From Rhizobium sp. Root483D2 (GTDB lineage Bacteria > Pseudomonadota > Alphaproteobacteria > Rhizobiales > Rhizobiaceae), in NCBI RefSeq assembly GCF_001426685.1, contig NZ_LMFB01000016.1, forward strand, positions 69,895 through 133,894: a DNA stretch of 64,000 bases, in the 5' to 3' direction. How positions within the stretch are numbered: the first letter of the stretch is position 1; each line of letters opens with the position of its first letter. The notes beneath the pieces are model-generated. The model had not been told where the DNA came from. It searched no databases and saw nothing but the letters and a program-made list of their open reading frames with translations. The position numbers and the translations under genes were made by a program. This document shows positions 33,596 to 41,061 of the stretch, one piece after another.

Positions 33596-35646
33596 TTCCT
33601 CCGACGGATCAGGGCATCGGCCGCAACGGTTCCAGACCCTTGCGGCAAGACCATGATAGGATTGATATCGAGTTCTTCGAGTATTGTAGCGTTTGCTGCG
33701 ACATAGGATGCGACGGCAGCGACAGAGGCCGTCAACGCGTCAATGTCGCCCTTCGGGCCGCCGCGATAGCCATCAAGCAGTTTCTTGATTTTCAGGCCGG
33801 AAATCGCCCCGGTAATGGCTTCCGGCGTCGTCGGAAGGGTCAAAATCGCCGAATCCTCGAGCAATTCCACCAGAATACCGCCAGCGCCGATGGTCAGCAC
33901 CAGACCGGCTACGGGATCGCGCAGTGCCCCGACGATGATTTCCGCAACGGGTTTTGCAATCATTTTTTCGACGAGATAGCCCGATGCGACGTCTTTCATG
34001 GCGTCTGCCGCATCGAGAACCGCCTGCCGGTCGCCCAGATTGAGCCTGACGGCACCGGCCTCGGTCTTGTGAGCGACGCCGAGGCCCTTGAGAACCACCG
34101 GAAAACCGAGCGTCTCGGCGGCATCGGCGGCGTCCTGCGCAGTCTGCGCTGTCTTGCCCATGGGCACCACGAGGCCGAATTTCGCCAATTCGGCCTTCGC
34201 CTCATTCTCCGTGATGGTCAGGATTTCGCCGTCTTTCACCTGTGCGGACAACAAAGGCGCCGGAATGGGTTTTGCCCAGATGGCGCCGATGCCGGCCGAA
34301 ATCTCGGCCGCCGCCAGCGCCTCGTCGATGCCGGAAAAGGCAACGACACCGGCTGACATCAGCGACAGTGCCGTTTCCTCCGGCATGTTTTCACCGAGGC
34401 TTGCGACGATGCCGGCAACGGCGCCGGTCGCGTTGGCGGATGCGATAACGGCCTCGCAGGTGCTGTTCCAGTCAGTGGCATCGCACCGGTCCTGGCGGGG
34501 GAAGTCGAGAACGATGAGGTTGAGCGCATAATCGCCCTTCATCATCGCGGTAAAGGCCGTCGTCTGCTTTTCCAGATTGCCCCAGACGAAGGTGTGGTAG
34601 TCGAGCGGATTGGCGATGGTGACCATGTCGCCGAGGCTTTCGCGCAAGGGCTGGCGCTGTTCGTCCTTCAGCGCCCGGAACACCGTCTTCCGCTTCACCC
34701 CGGCATCGGCCATCAACGAGGCCTCGCCGCCGGAGCAGCTCATCGAGGAGATGTCATAGTTTTTCAGCGGCGGATGCAGGTGGAGTAGTTTCAGGGTTTC
34801 CAAGAGTTCCGGCAGCGTATCGACCCGGCCGATGCCGAGGCGCTCGAGCAGGGCACCGGACACGGCGTCGTTACCGGCCAGCGATGCCGTATGCGACACG
34901 GTCGCCAGCTGAGCGGCTTCGGATTTGCCGACCTTGAGGGTGACAACCGGTTTTTTCAGTTCGCGTGCCCGCATTGCCAGGCGTTGCAGGGCTTCGATAC
35001 TGTCGAAGCCTTCGATATGCAGGCCGACGGCGGTGACGCGCGGGTCTTCGAGCGCGGCGATGGCCAGTTCGGACAGGCCCGTCTGCGCCTGATTTCCCGC
35101 CGTCATGATATAGGCGAGCGGCAGGCCGCGCATCTGCATGGAGATATTGCAGGCAATGTTGGAGGACTGGGTGAGAACGGCGACGCCGCGTTCGACACGC
35201 TGCATGCCATGCTGGTCGGGCCAGAGCAGGGCGCCGTCGAGCGCGTTGATGAAGCCGTAGCAATTGGGGCCGACGATCGGCATGTCACCGGCGGCTGCGA
35301 CCAGCGCATCCTGCAGGTCGTTGCCATCGGCCAGTTCGCTGACGGCCTCGCGGAACCCGGAGGCATAGCAGATGGCGCCGCCTGCACCTCGGGCGGACAG
35401 ATCGCGGATGATCTCGACGGTGAGCTGGCGGTTGACGCCGACGAAGGACGCATCGGGTGCTTGCGGCAGTTCGGCCACCGAGCGGTAGCAGCGGCGGCCG
35501 AGGATGTCGTCTTGCTTGGGATGCACCGGCCAGATATCACCGGTGAAGCCCATCTTGTCGCATTGTTCGATCACCCGGCGCGCTTCCTTGCCGCCGAAGA
35601 CGGCGATGGATTGGGGCCGGATCAGGCGGTCAAGGCTGCGGGTCAT
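33592..35646 (-). CDS. ADP(NDP)-forming acyl-CoA synthetase, probable gamma-butyrobetaine/carnitine-CoA ligase
   Basis: 684 residues. CoA-binding domain at the N-terminus (RPQSIAVFGG), succinyl-CoA-synthetase-like middle with the phospho-His motif SHTASLAG (about 224-231), and a C-terminal ATP-grasp domain (VVLKGLGVAHKTEAGAV from about 530). Such single-chain enzymes couple ATP cleavage to CoA-thioester formation. With an acyl-CoA dehydrogenase, a CaiD-like hydratase and carnitine dehydrogenase in the same operon, activation of gamma-butyrobetaine, crotonobetaine or carnitine is the likely job. GGAG is placed before the ATG. Overlaps the downstream hydratase by 4 bp. Confidence 0.82.
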   Translation of the reverse strand: MTRSLDRLIRPQSIAVFGGKEARRVIEQCDKMGFTGDIWPVHPKQDDILGRRCYRSVAELPQAPDASFVGVNRQLTVEIIRDLSARGAGGAICYASGFREAVSELADGNDLQDALVAAAGDMPIVGPNCYGFINALDGALLWPDQHGMQRVERGVAVLTQSSNIACNISMQMRGLPLAYIMTAGNQAQTGLSELAIAALEDPRVTAVGLHIEGFDSIEALQRLAMRARELKKPVVTLKVGKSEAAQLATVSHTASLAGNDAVSGALLERLGIGRVDTLPELLETLKLLHLHPPLKNYDISSMSCSGGEASLMADAGVKRKTVFRALKDEQRQPLRESLGDMVTIANPLDYHTFVWGNLEKQTTAFTAMMKGDYALNLIVLDFPRQDRCDATDWNSTCEAVIASANATGAVAGIVASLGENMPEETALSLMSAGVVAFSGIDEALAAAEISAGIGAIWAKPIPAPLLSAQVKDGEILTITENEAKAELAKFGLVVPMGKTAQTAQDAADAAETLGFPVVLKGLGVAHKTEAGAVRLNLGDRQAVLDAADAMKDVASGYLVEKMIAKPVAEIIVGALRDPVAGLVLTIGAGGILVELLEDSAILTLPTTPEAITGAISGLKIKKLLDGYRGGPKGDIDALTASVAAVASYVAANATILEELDINPIMVLPQGSGTVAADALIRRRK

Positions 35647-35669
35647 GATCTTGCTCCGAACATGCCGTT

Positions 35670-35839
35670 CCTCTTCTCCCCAGCGGGGAGAAGGTGGCCC
35701 GAGAGGGCCGGATGAGGGGGGCGCATAGCGCAGAAATCGGGGGATTGAGCCTTGGAGTTATAATTCCCGGCCAAGGGCGATGGCTTCGCCCCCCTCATCC
35801 GGCGCGTTGCGCCACCTTCTCCCCGCTGGGGAGAAGAGG
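35670..35839. repeat. RIME-like palindromic repeat
   Basis: CCTCTTCTCCCCAGCGGGGAGAAGGTGGCC (from 35670) is the reverse complement, with few changes, of the GCCACCTTCTCCCCGCTGGGGAGAAGAGG block ending at 35839. The GGATGAGGGGG / CCCCCTCATCC inner arms also match. It occupies the gap between the acyl-CoA dehydrogenase and synthetase genes. Confidence 0.75.
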
Positions 35840-35887
35840 GAGGTTGCCGCGTGGTCTGAAACGGAGACATGGAAAATATGATCATCC

Positions 35888-37048
35888 TCATGCCCCCAGC
35901 GGCCGCAGGAGGTCGCGGCTGATGATGTGCCGCTGGATTTCCGAGGTGCCGTCCCAGATGCGCTCGACACGGGCATCGCGCCAGAAGCGGGCCAGCGGCA
36001 GGTCGTCCATCAATCCCATGCCGCCATAGATCTGGATTGCCTGGTCGGTGACACGGGCGAGCATTTCGGAGGCGTAGAGCTTGGCGGAGGCAATCTCGCG
36101 GTTGGCCGGAAGCTTCTGGTCGAGCCGCCAGGCGGCTGCGAGCGTCAGATAATCGGCGGCGTCGATCTCGGTGATCATGTCGGCGAGCTTGAAGGAAACG
36201 CCCTGGTTGGCGCCGATCGGCTTGCCGAACTGTTTGCGCTCGGCGGCATAGGGCAGGGCATAGTCGAACACCCGGCGGGCGCGGCCGACACAGGTTGCAG
36301 CAACGGTGATGCGGGTGGCGTAGAGCCAGTCATTGGCGATGTCGAACCCCTTGTGTACCTCGCCGAGAATGGCGGACGAGGGCAGGCGGCAATCGTCGAA
36401 CGAGAGGATGCAGTTCTTGTAGCCGCGATGGGAGACCGAATCGTAGCCGTTGCGGATTTCAAAGCCCGGCGTGCCGCGATCGACGAGGAAGCAGGTGATC
36501 TTCTTCTTCGGGCCGCGCGGCGTTTCCTCCTCGCCGGTGGCGATGAAGACGATGACGAAATCGGCGATATTGGCATGCGAAATGAAATGCTTGGTGCCGT
36601 TGACGATCCAGTCGTCGCCATCGGGCTTGGCAAAACATTTCATGCCGCGCACGTCGGAACCGGCATCCGGCTCGGTCATGGCAAGCGCATCAAACTTCTC
36701 GCCCTTGACCGCCGGGATCAGGTATTTCTCGCGCTGCTCGTCGTTGCAGGCCATGAGAATGCCGGAGGGACGGCCGAAAAACACGGTCAGGCCCATCGAG
36801 CCACGCCCAAGCTCGCGCTCGACCAGCGTAAAGGTCTGATGATCGAGCCCGGCGCCACCCACTTCTTCCGGCATGTTGCAGGCGAAGAAGCCGAGATCCT
36901 TGCACTTTTGCGCAATCTCCTGGCCGAGTTCCTGCGGCACGATGCCGGTGCGCTCCACCTCGTTCTCATGCGGATAGATCTCGGTCTCGACGAAGCCGCG
37001 AACGGTATCGACGATCATTTGCTGTTCTTCGGTCAGTGCGAAATTCAT
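35888..37048 (-). CDS. Acyl-CoA dehydrogenase, probable gamma-butyrobetainyl-CoA/crotonobetainyl-CoA (CaiA-like) oxidoreductase
   Basis: 386 residues, full ACAD fold. N-terminal helical domain; FAD-binding strands with AMTEPDAGSDVRGM and GTKHFISHANIADF; C-terminal helices with QIYGGMGLMDD. The usual catalytic Glu of the YEGT motif is replaced by Asp366 in RIWDGTSEIQR. In context it would oxidise gamma-butyrobetainyl-CoA to crotonobetainyl-CoA. An electron-transfer flavoprotein is not encoded here. The ATG at 37048 has GAGGGAA upstream; the longer frame runs into a repeat. It lies between carnitine dehydrogenase and the acyl-CoA synthetase, separated from both by palindromic repeats. Confidence 0.83.
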   Translation of the reverse strand: MNFALTEEQQMIVDTVRGFVETEIYPHENEVERTGIVPQELGQEIAQKCKDLGFFACNMPEEVGGAGLDHQTFTLVERELGRGSMGLTVFFGRPSGILMACNDEQREKYLIPAVKGEKFDALAMTEPDAGSDVRGMKCFAKPDGDDWIVNGTKHFISHANIADFVIVFIATGEEETPRGPKKKITCFLVDRGTPGFEIRNGYDSVSHRGYKNCILSFDDCRLPSSAILGEVHKGFDIANDWLYATRITVAATCVGRARRVFDYALPYAAERKQFGKPIGANQGVSFKLADMITEIDAADYLTLAAAWRLDQKLPANREIASAKLYASEMLARVTDQAIQIYGGMGLMDDLPLARFWRDARVERIWDGTSEIQRHIISRDLLRPLGA

Positions 37049-37083
37049 GATGTGTTCCCTCTTATTCTTGTTCTGGGGTATCC

Positions 37084-37213
37084 GCCTCTTCTCCCCAGCG
37101 GGGAGAAGGTGGCCCGGAGGGCCGGATGAGGGGGAGCCACGCCCTGAGAGTTTGTGGCACCACCCCCTCATCGCCTCGCTTTGCTCGGCACTTCTCCCCG
37201 CTGGGGAGAAGAG
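37084..37213. repeat. RIME-like palindromic repeat
   Basis: CCTCTTCTCCCCAGCGGGGAGAAGGTGG (from 37085) pairs with the CTTCTCCCCGCTGGGGAGAAGAG block ending at 37212. GGATGAGGGGG pairs with CCCCCTCATC. It fills the gap between the carnitine dehydrogenase and acyl-CoA dehydrogenase genes. Confidence 0.75.
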
Positions 37214-37218
37214 TAAGG

Positions 37219-38709
37219 TTACCGCTTCTGCCCCACGGCGCGCCCGGTACCGTCCGGCTTCGCCAGTCCCGCATGCGCCTGTGCAATCGCCTTCACCCGG
37301 TCGAGCACGGCAGCCGGGGCGGGCACGGCCTTGCTCTCCTTGGAGGAGACATGCAGCATCATCTGTTCGGCTGTCGCCACTGCCTCGTTGGTGGCGGCGT
37401 TGTAGATGGTCGAGAAGATGTGCAGGCGCTTCTCGTCATAGGAGAGGATCTGGCAGGTCGAGTACAAGGCATCGCCCAGCTTGGCTTCGCCGAGATTGCG
37501 GATGTGGGTCTCGACCGTGTAGTAGCTGTGGCCGTTCTTGACATAGTCCAGATCGACGCCGATCAGGCGCAGGATGCCGTCGGACGTGTCGCCGAACACC
37601 TGCAGGTAGCGGTGCTCGGTCATGTGGCCGTTGTAATCGACCCAGGCTGCATTGACCTTGGTATCGAGGATGCGGATCGGATTGGCTTCGCCCAGGTCGG
37701 TCTGCGGCTTTTCGGCGTTGGCCCAGAGGCTGTCTTCGAAATCGGCAAGCAGCTTGCCCGCACCCCAGCCCTTGCCGCCATCGCCGCTTTTCAGCGCATG
37801 CATGATGCCGACGAGGTTTTCGTCGCGGATGCGTTCGAGATCGCGGATGCCGCGGGCGCCGGATTGCGCGTCCGACTGGCCGGCGATCTTGTTGACCAGT
37901 TCGTCGTCGAGATCGACAACGTCCATCAGTTTGGTCCAGGGCCAGGAGAGGCAGGGGCCGAACTGGGCGAGGAAATGGCGCATACCGGCTTCGCCACCGG
38001 CAATGCGGTAGGTTTCGAACATGCCCATCTGCGCCCAGCGCATTCCGAAGGAATAACGGATGACGTCGTCGAGCGTTTCAGTATCGCAGATATCGTCCTT
38101 GATCAGCCACAGGCCTTCGCGCCAGACGGCTTCGAGAAGACGGTCGCCGACGAAGGCCTCGATCTCCTTGTTGATGATGACGCCCTTCATGCCGATCGGC
38201 GCAAGCTTGGCTTTTGCGTCCTGCAGCGTCGCCTTGCTGGTCTTTTCGCCGCCAACCAGTTCGGCGAGCGGCAACAGGTAGACCGGGTTATAGGGATGGG
38301 CGACGAACATGCGCTCGGGATGCTTCATGTCGCGCTGCAGGTCCGTCGGCATGATGCCCGACGTGGACGAGCCGATCAGGGCTGTTGGCGAGGCAGCGGC
38401 ATCGATCTGGGTGATGACGTTGCGCTTCAGATCGACCCGCTCGGGCACGCTTTCCTGAATCCAGTCAGCACCTTCCACCGCTTCCTCAACGCTCTTGACG
38501 AAGGTGAGTTTTCCCTTTGCAGGCAGCGGCGCCATGGTCAGCATGGCATAGGCGCGCTCGGCATTGGCGAGCACCTCACCGACGATGCGTTCGGCTTCCG
38601 GGTGCGGATCGAACATGTTGACGTCGATACCGGCCAGAAGAAAGCGCGCCGCCCAGGCCCCGCCGATAACGCCGCCGCCGATGCACGCTGCCTTGATGAT
38701 TTTGGTCAT
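37219..38709 (-). CDS. L-carnitine 3-dehydrogenase fused to a betainyl-CoA thioesterase-like domain
   Basis: 496 residues. The N-terminal 3-hydroxyacyl-CoA-dehydrogenase-like NAD domain has the GGGVIGG motif at 11-17; the C-terminal 6PGDH-like helical domain ends at about 320. From about residue 345 a hotdog thioesterase follows (NAAWVDYNGHMTEHRYLQVF, VETHIRNLGEAKLGD). Carnitine dehydrogenases (EC 1.1.1.108) oxidise carnitine to 3-dehydrocarnitine, and rhizobial forms carry this thioesterase tail, which hydrolyses betainyl-CoA. The ATG at 38709 has GAGGGT upstream. The neighbouring BKACE gene supplies the step between the two activities. Confidence 0.9.
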   Translation of the reverse strand: MTKIIKAACIGGGVIGGAWAARFLLAGIDVNMFDPHPEAERIVGEVLANAERAYAMLTMAPLPAKGKLTFVKSVEEAVEGADWIQESVPERVDLKRNVITQIDAAASPTALIGSSTSGIMPTDLQRDMKHPERMFVAHPYNPVYLLPLAELVGGEKTSKATLQDAKAKLAPIGMKGVIINKEIEAFVGDRLLEAVWREGLWLIKDDICDTETLDDVIRYSFGMRWAQMGMFETYRIAGGEAGMRHFLAQFGPCLSWPWTKLMDVVDLDDELVNKIAGQSDAQSGARGIRDLERIRDENLVGIMHALKSGDGGKGWGAGKLLADFEDSLWANAEKPQTDLGEANPIRILDTKVNAAWVDYNGHMTEHRYLQVFGDTSDGILRLIGVDLDYVKNGHSYYTVETHIRNLGEAKLGDALYSTCQILSYDEKRLHIFSTIYNAATNEAVATAEQMMLHVSSKESKAVPAPAAVLDRVKAIAQAHAGLAKPDGTGRAVGQKR

Positions 38710-38756
38710 TGGTGTTCTACCCTCTTTCAAAATTCGGTCTGTCATCGGGCGGTCCG

Positions 38757-38968
38757 GTTACCCCTCACCAAGCGCGCCCAGGCACTCAGCTTCGCTTCGA
38801 GCGGGCTTGCTATCCTCTCCCGCAAGGGGAGAGGTCAGACCCGCAGCAACATCCGGCCCCATGGTTGAGTGCGGTACATGCGGCACGTTTCCTCTCCCCT
38901 TGCGGGAGAGGATAGTTCGTCCCCGAGAGGCATAGCCGATCGGTTGGACGAACTTGGTGAGGGGTAAA
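38757..38968. repeat. Long palindromic repeat
   Basis: TTACCCCTCACCAAG (from 38759) pairs with CTTGGTGAGGGGTAA (ending about 38968), and CTATCCTCTCCCGCAAGGGGAGAGG (about 38811-38835) with CCTCTCCCCTTGCGGGAGAGGATAG (about 38890-38914). The element fills the gap between the BKACE and carnitine dehydrogenase genes. Confidence 0.75.
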
Positions 38969-38991
38969 ACCCCACCCCCAAAACGCAATTC

Positions 38992-39894
38992 CTACCGCTT
39001 CGTCAGCTTCAGCTTCTCGCGCACTTCGGCCGGGCCGATGATCTTTGCGCCCATGCCTTCGATGACGCCGACGGCTTTTTCGACGAGCTGGGCGTTGGTG
39101 GCGAGCTGGCCCTTGCCGACGTAGAGATTGTCTTCCAGGCCGACGCGGACATTGCCGCCGGCGAGAACGGCTGCGGCGGGATAGGCGAGGGCGTTGCGGC
39201 CGATCGAGAAGGCCGAGAAGGTCCAGTTTGACGGCACATTGTTGACCATCGCCATGAAGGTGTTGAGGTCATCGGGCGCGCCCCACGGAATGCCCATGCA
39301 GAGCTGGATCAGGACCGGATCCTCGATCAGGCCCTCTTCGACAAGCTGCTTGGCAAACCACAGATGGCCGGTATCGAAGGCTTCGATTTCCGGGCGCACG
39401 CCAAGATCGGTCATCATCTTGGCCATGGCGCGCAGCATCGAGGGCGTGTTGGTCATGACGTAGTCGCCGAGCGAGAAGTTCATCGTGCCGCAATCGAGCG
39501 TGCAGATTTCCGGCAGGCATTCGGCGACGTGGGAAACGCGCTCCGTCGCGCCCGCCATGTCGGTGCCATTGGGGTTCAGCGGCAGCGGGCTTTCCACATT
39601 GCCGAAAATCATGTCGCCGCCCATGCCGGCCGTGAGGTTCAGCACCACATCGACATCGGCGGAGCGGATGAGGTCGGTCACTTCCTTGTAGAGATCGTTG
39701 CGGCGGCTTGGTGCGCCGGTCTCGGGATCGCGCACGTGACAATGCACGATGGCGGCACCGGCCTTGGCCGCATCGATGGCCGAGGCCGCGATCTGTTTTG
39801 GCGATCTTGGCACATGCGGCGACTTGCCGGCGGTATCGCCGGAGCCGGTGACTGCACAGGTGATGAAAACGTCGCGGTTCATGCTCAGTGGCAT
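38992..39894 (-). CDS. BKACE-family enzyme, 3-dehydrocarnitine cleavage (CdhC-like)
   Basis: 300 residues, TIM-barrel beta-keto acid cleavage enzyme (DUF849). The zinc-binding strand carries HCHVRDP (His51, His53) and the later strand LDCGTMNFS. BKACE enzymes condense a beta-keto acid with acetyl-CoA. Next to carnitine dehydrogenase the expected reaction is 3-dehydrocarnitine plus acetyl-CoA to betainyl-CoA plus acetoacetate. GGGGAGG lies six bases before the ATG at 39894. It is the first gene of the operon, divergent from the GlxA-type regulator. Substrate assignment rests on context. Confidence 0.86.
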   Translation of the reverse strand: MPLSMNRDVFITCAVTGSGDTAGKSPHVPRSPKQIAASAIDAAKAGAAIVHCHVRDPETGAPSRRNDLYKEVTDLIRSADVDVVLNLTAGMGGDMIFGNVESPLPLNPNGTDMAGATERVSHVAECLPEICTLDCGTMNFSLGDYVMTNTPSMLRAMAKMMTDLGVRPEIEAFDTGHLWFAKQLVEEGLIEDPVLIQLCMGIPWGAPDDLNTFMAMVNNVPSNWTFSAFSIGRNALAYPAAAVLAGGNVRVGLEDNLYVGKGQLATNAQLVEKAVGVIEGMGAKIIGPAEVREKLKLTKR

Positions 39895-39926
39895 AAAAGC
39901 CTCCCCTTGTTATTGGTGGCCATTAC

Positions 39927-39945
39927 GAGCCAAGAAAGACGGCTC
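39927..39945. promoter_or_regulatory. Weak palindrome in the carnitine promoter region
   Basis: GAGCC-N9-GGCTC lies between the divergent BKACE and GlxA-type genes. It is a possible operator for the regulator; the arms are only 5 bp, so it could be chance. Confidence 0.3.
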
Positions 39946-40005
39946 TGCTTTTCTTTTGCGGATGTTTATTATACATTTTCGGAACATTAGGCCGGAGATC
40001 AACGA

Positions 40006-40977
40006 ATGCTCGCGCCAAGCGAAGGGACCCAGCATATTGATCTGCTGGTGTTGCCGGAGACCAATCTGATCCTCGTCGCATCGGTGATCGAGCCGCTTCG
40101 CGCCGCAAACCGCATTGCCGGAAAAGCGCTCTACGACTGGGCGATCTTCAGCCCGGACGGCCAGGCGATCGAGACCAAGAGCGGCATCCCGATCCCGGTT
40201 TCCGGGCCGTTCCGGCCGCAAAACGAGACGGCGCCGCTGTTTGTGCTGTCGAGCTATAACTGGCGGGCTTACGCGACGACGCAGCTGAAAATGCTTTTGT
40301 CTCGAACCGCCCGGCATCGCGAGGTCATGGCGGGCATCGAGGCCGGCAGCTGGTTTCTGGCGGAAACCAGCCTGCTCGACAATTTTTCAGCCACCAATCA
40401 CTGGGAGGATTTCGAGGATTTTGCCGCCGCCTATCCGCAGATCAACATGGTGCGCGAGCGTTTCGTCATCGATGGCAAGCGGATGACCACCGGCGGTTCG
40501 CTGCCGACGCTCGACCTGATGCTGGAGCTGATCCGCCGCCAGCACAGCTATTCGCTGGCGCTCGAAGTGTCCCGCCTGTTCATTTACGAGCAGGAGCGCA
40601 CGCGCGGCGACCTTTTGCAGATGCCGGCCATCGGCAATATGCGGATCGTCGATGCCCGTGTCGGGGCGGCGGTGAAGCTGATGGAGGAGACCGTCGATGC
40701 GCCCCTGACGCTCAGCCGTCTTGCGCGCCGGGCGGGGGTCAGCGCCCGCCATCTGCAAGACCTGTTTCAGGAGACGATGGGCGTGGCGCCGCATGCCCAT
40801 TACCTGGCGCTCAGGCTGAATGCGGCGCGGCGCAACGTGATCGAGACCCGGGCCGATTTTGCCGATATTGCTGCGGCCACCGGCTTCAATTCGTCTTCCG
40901 CCTTTTCGCGCAGCTATCGCGCCCATTACCGCGAAAGCCCAAGCGAGACACGCAGGCGGGTCAAGCTGAAAGGGTGA
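40006..40977 (+). CDS. GlxA-family regulator (DJ-1/PfpI plus AraC helix-turn-helix), CdhR-like carnitine regulator
   Basis: 323 residues. The N-terminal class-I glutamine-amidotransferase-like ligand domain covers about 8-195 (HIDLLVLPETNLILVASVIEPLRAAN). The C-terminal AraC double helix-turn-helix covers about 215-315 (LSRLARRAGVSARHLQDLFQETMG, then FADIAAATGFNSSSAFSRSYRAHY). CdhR, GbdR and SouR, regulators of carnitine, betaine and sarcosine catabolism in pseudomonads, have this build. Divergent placement from the carnitine operon makes it the likely activator that senses carnitine (inference). GGAG precedes the ATG at suitable distance. Confidence 0.85.
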   Translation: MLAPSEGTQHIDLLVLPETNLILVASVIEPLRAANRIAGKALYDWAIFSPDGQAIETKSGIPIPVSGPFRPQNETAPLFVLSSYNWRAYATTQLKMLLSRTARHREVMAGIEAGSWFLAETSLLDNFSATNHWEDFEDFAAAYPQINMVRERFVIDGKRMTTGGSLPTLDLMLELIRRQHSYSLALEVSRLFIYEQERTRGDLLQMPAIGNMRIVDARVGAAVKLMEETVDAPLTLSRLARRAGVSARHLQDLFQETMGVAPHAHYLALRLNAARRNVIETRADFADIAAATGFNSSSAFSRSYRAHYRESPSETRRRVKLKG

Positions 40978-41061
40978 GGCGGAAAGTTGATGTGCCGATT
41001 CAACGGGTGGTGGATTTGCGAGTCCGGTCAAGGGTTTGGCGTTCGCCGTGCACAAAGTGAT

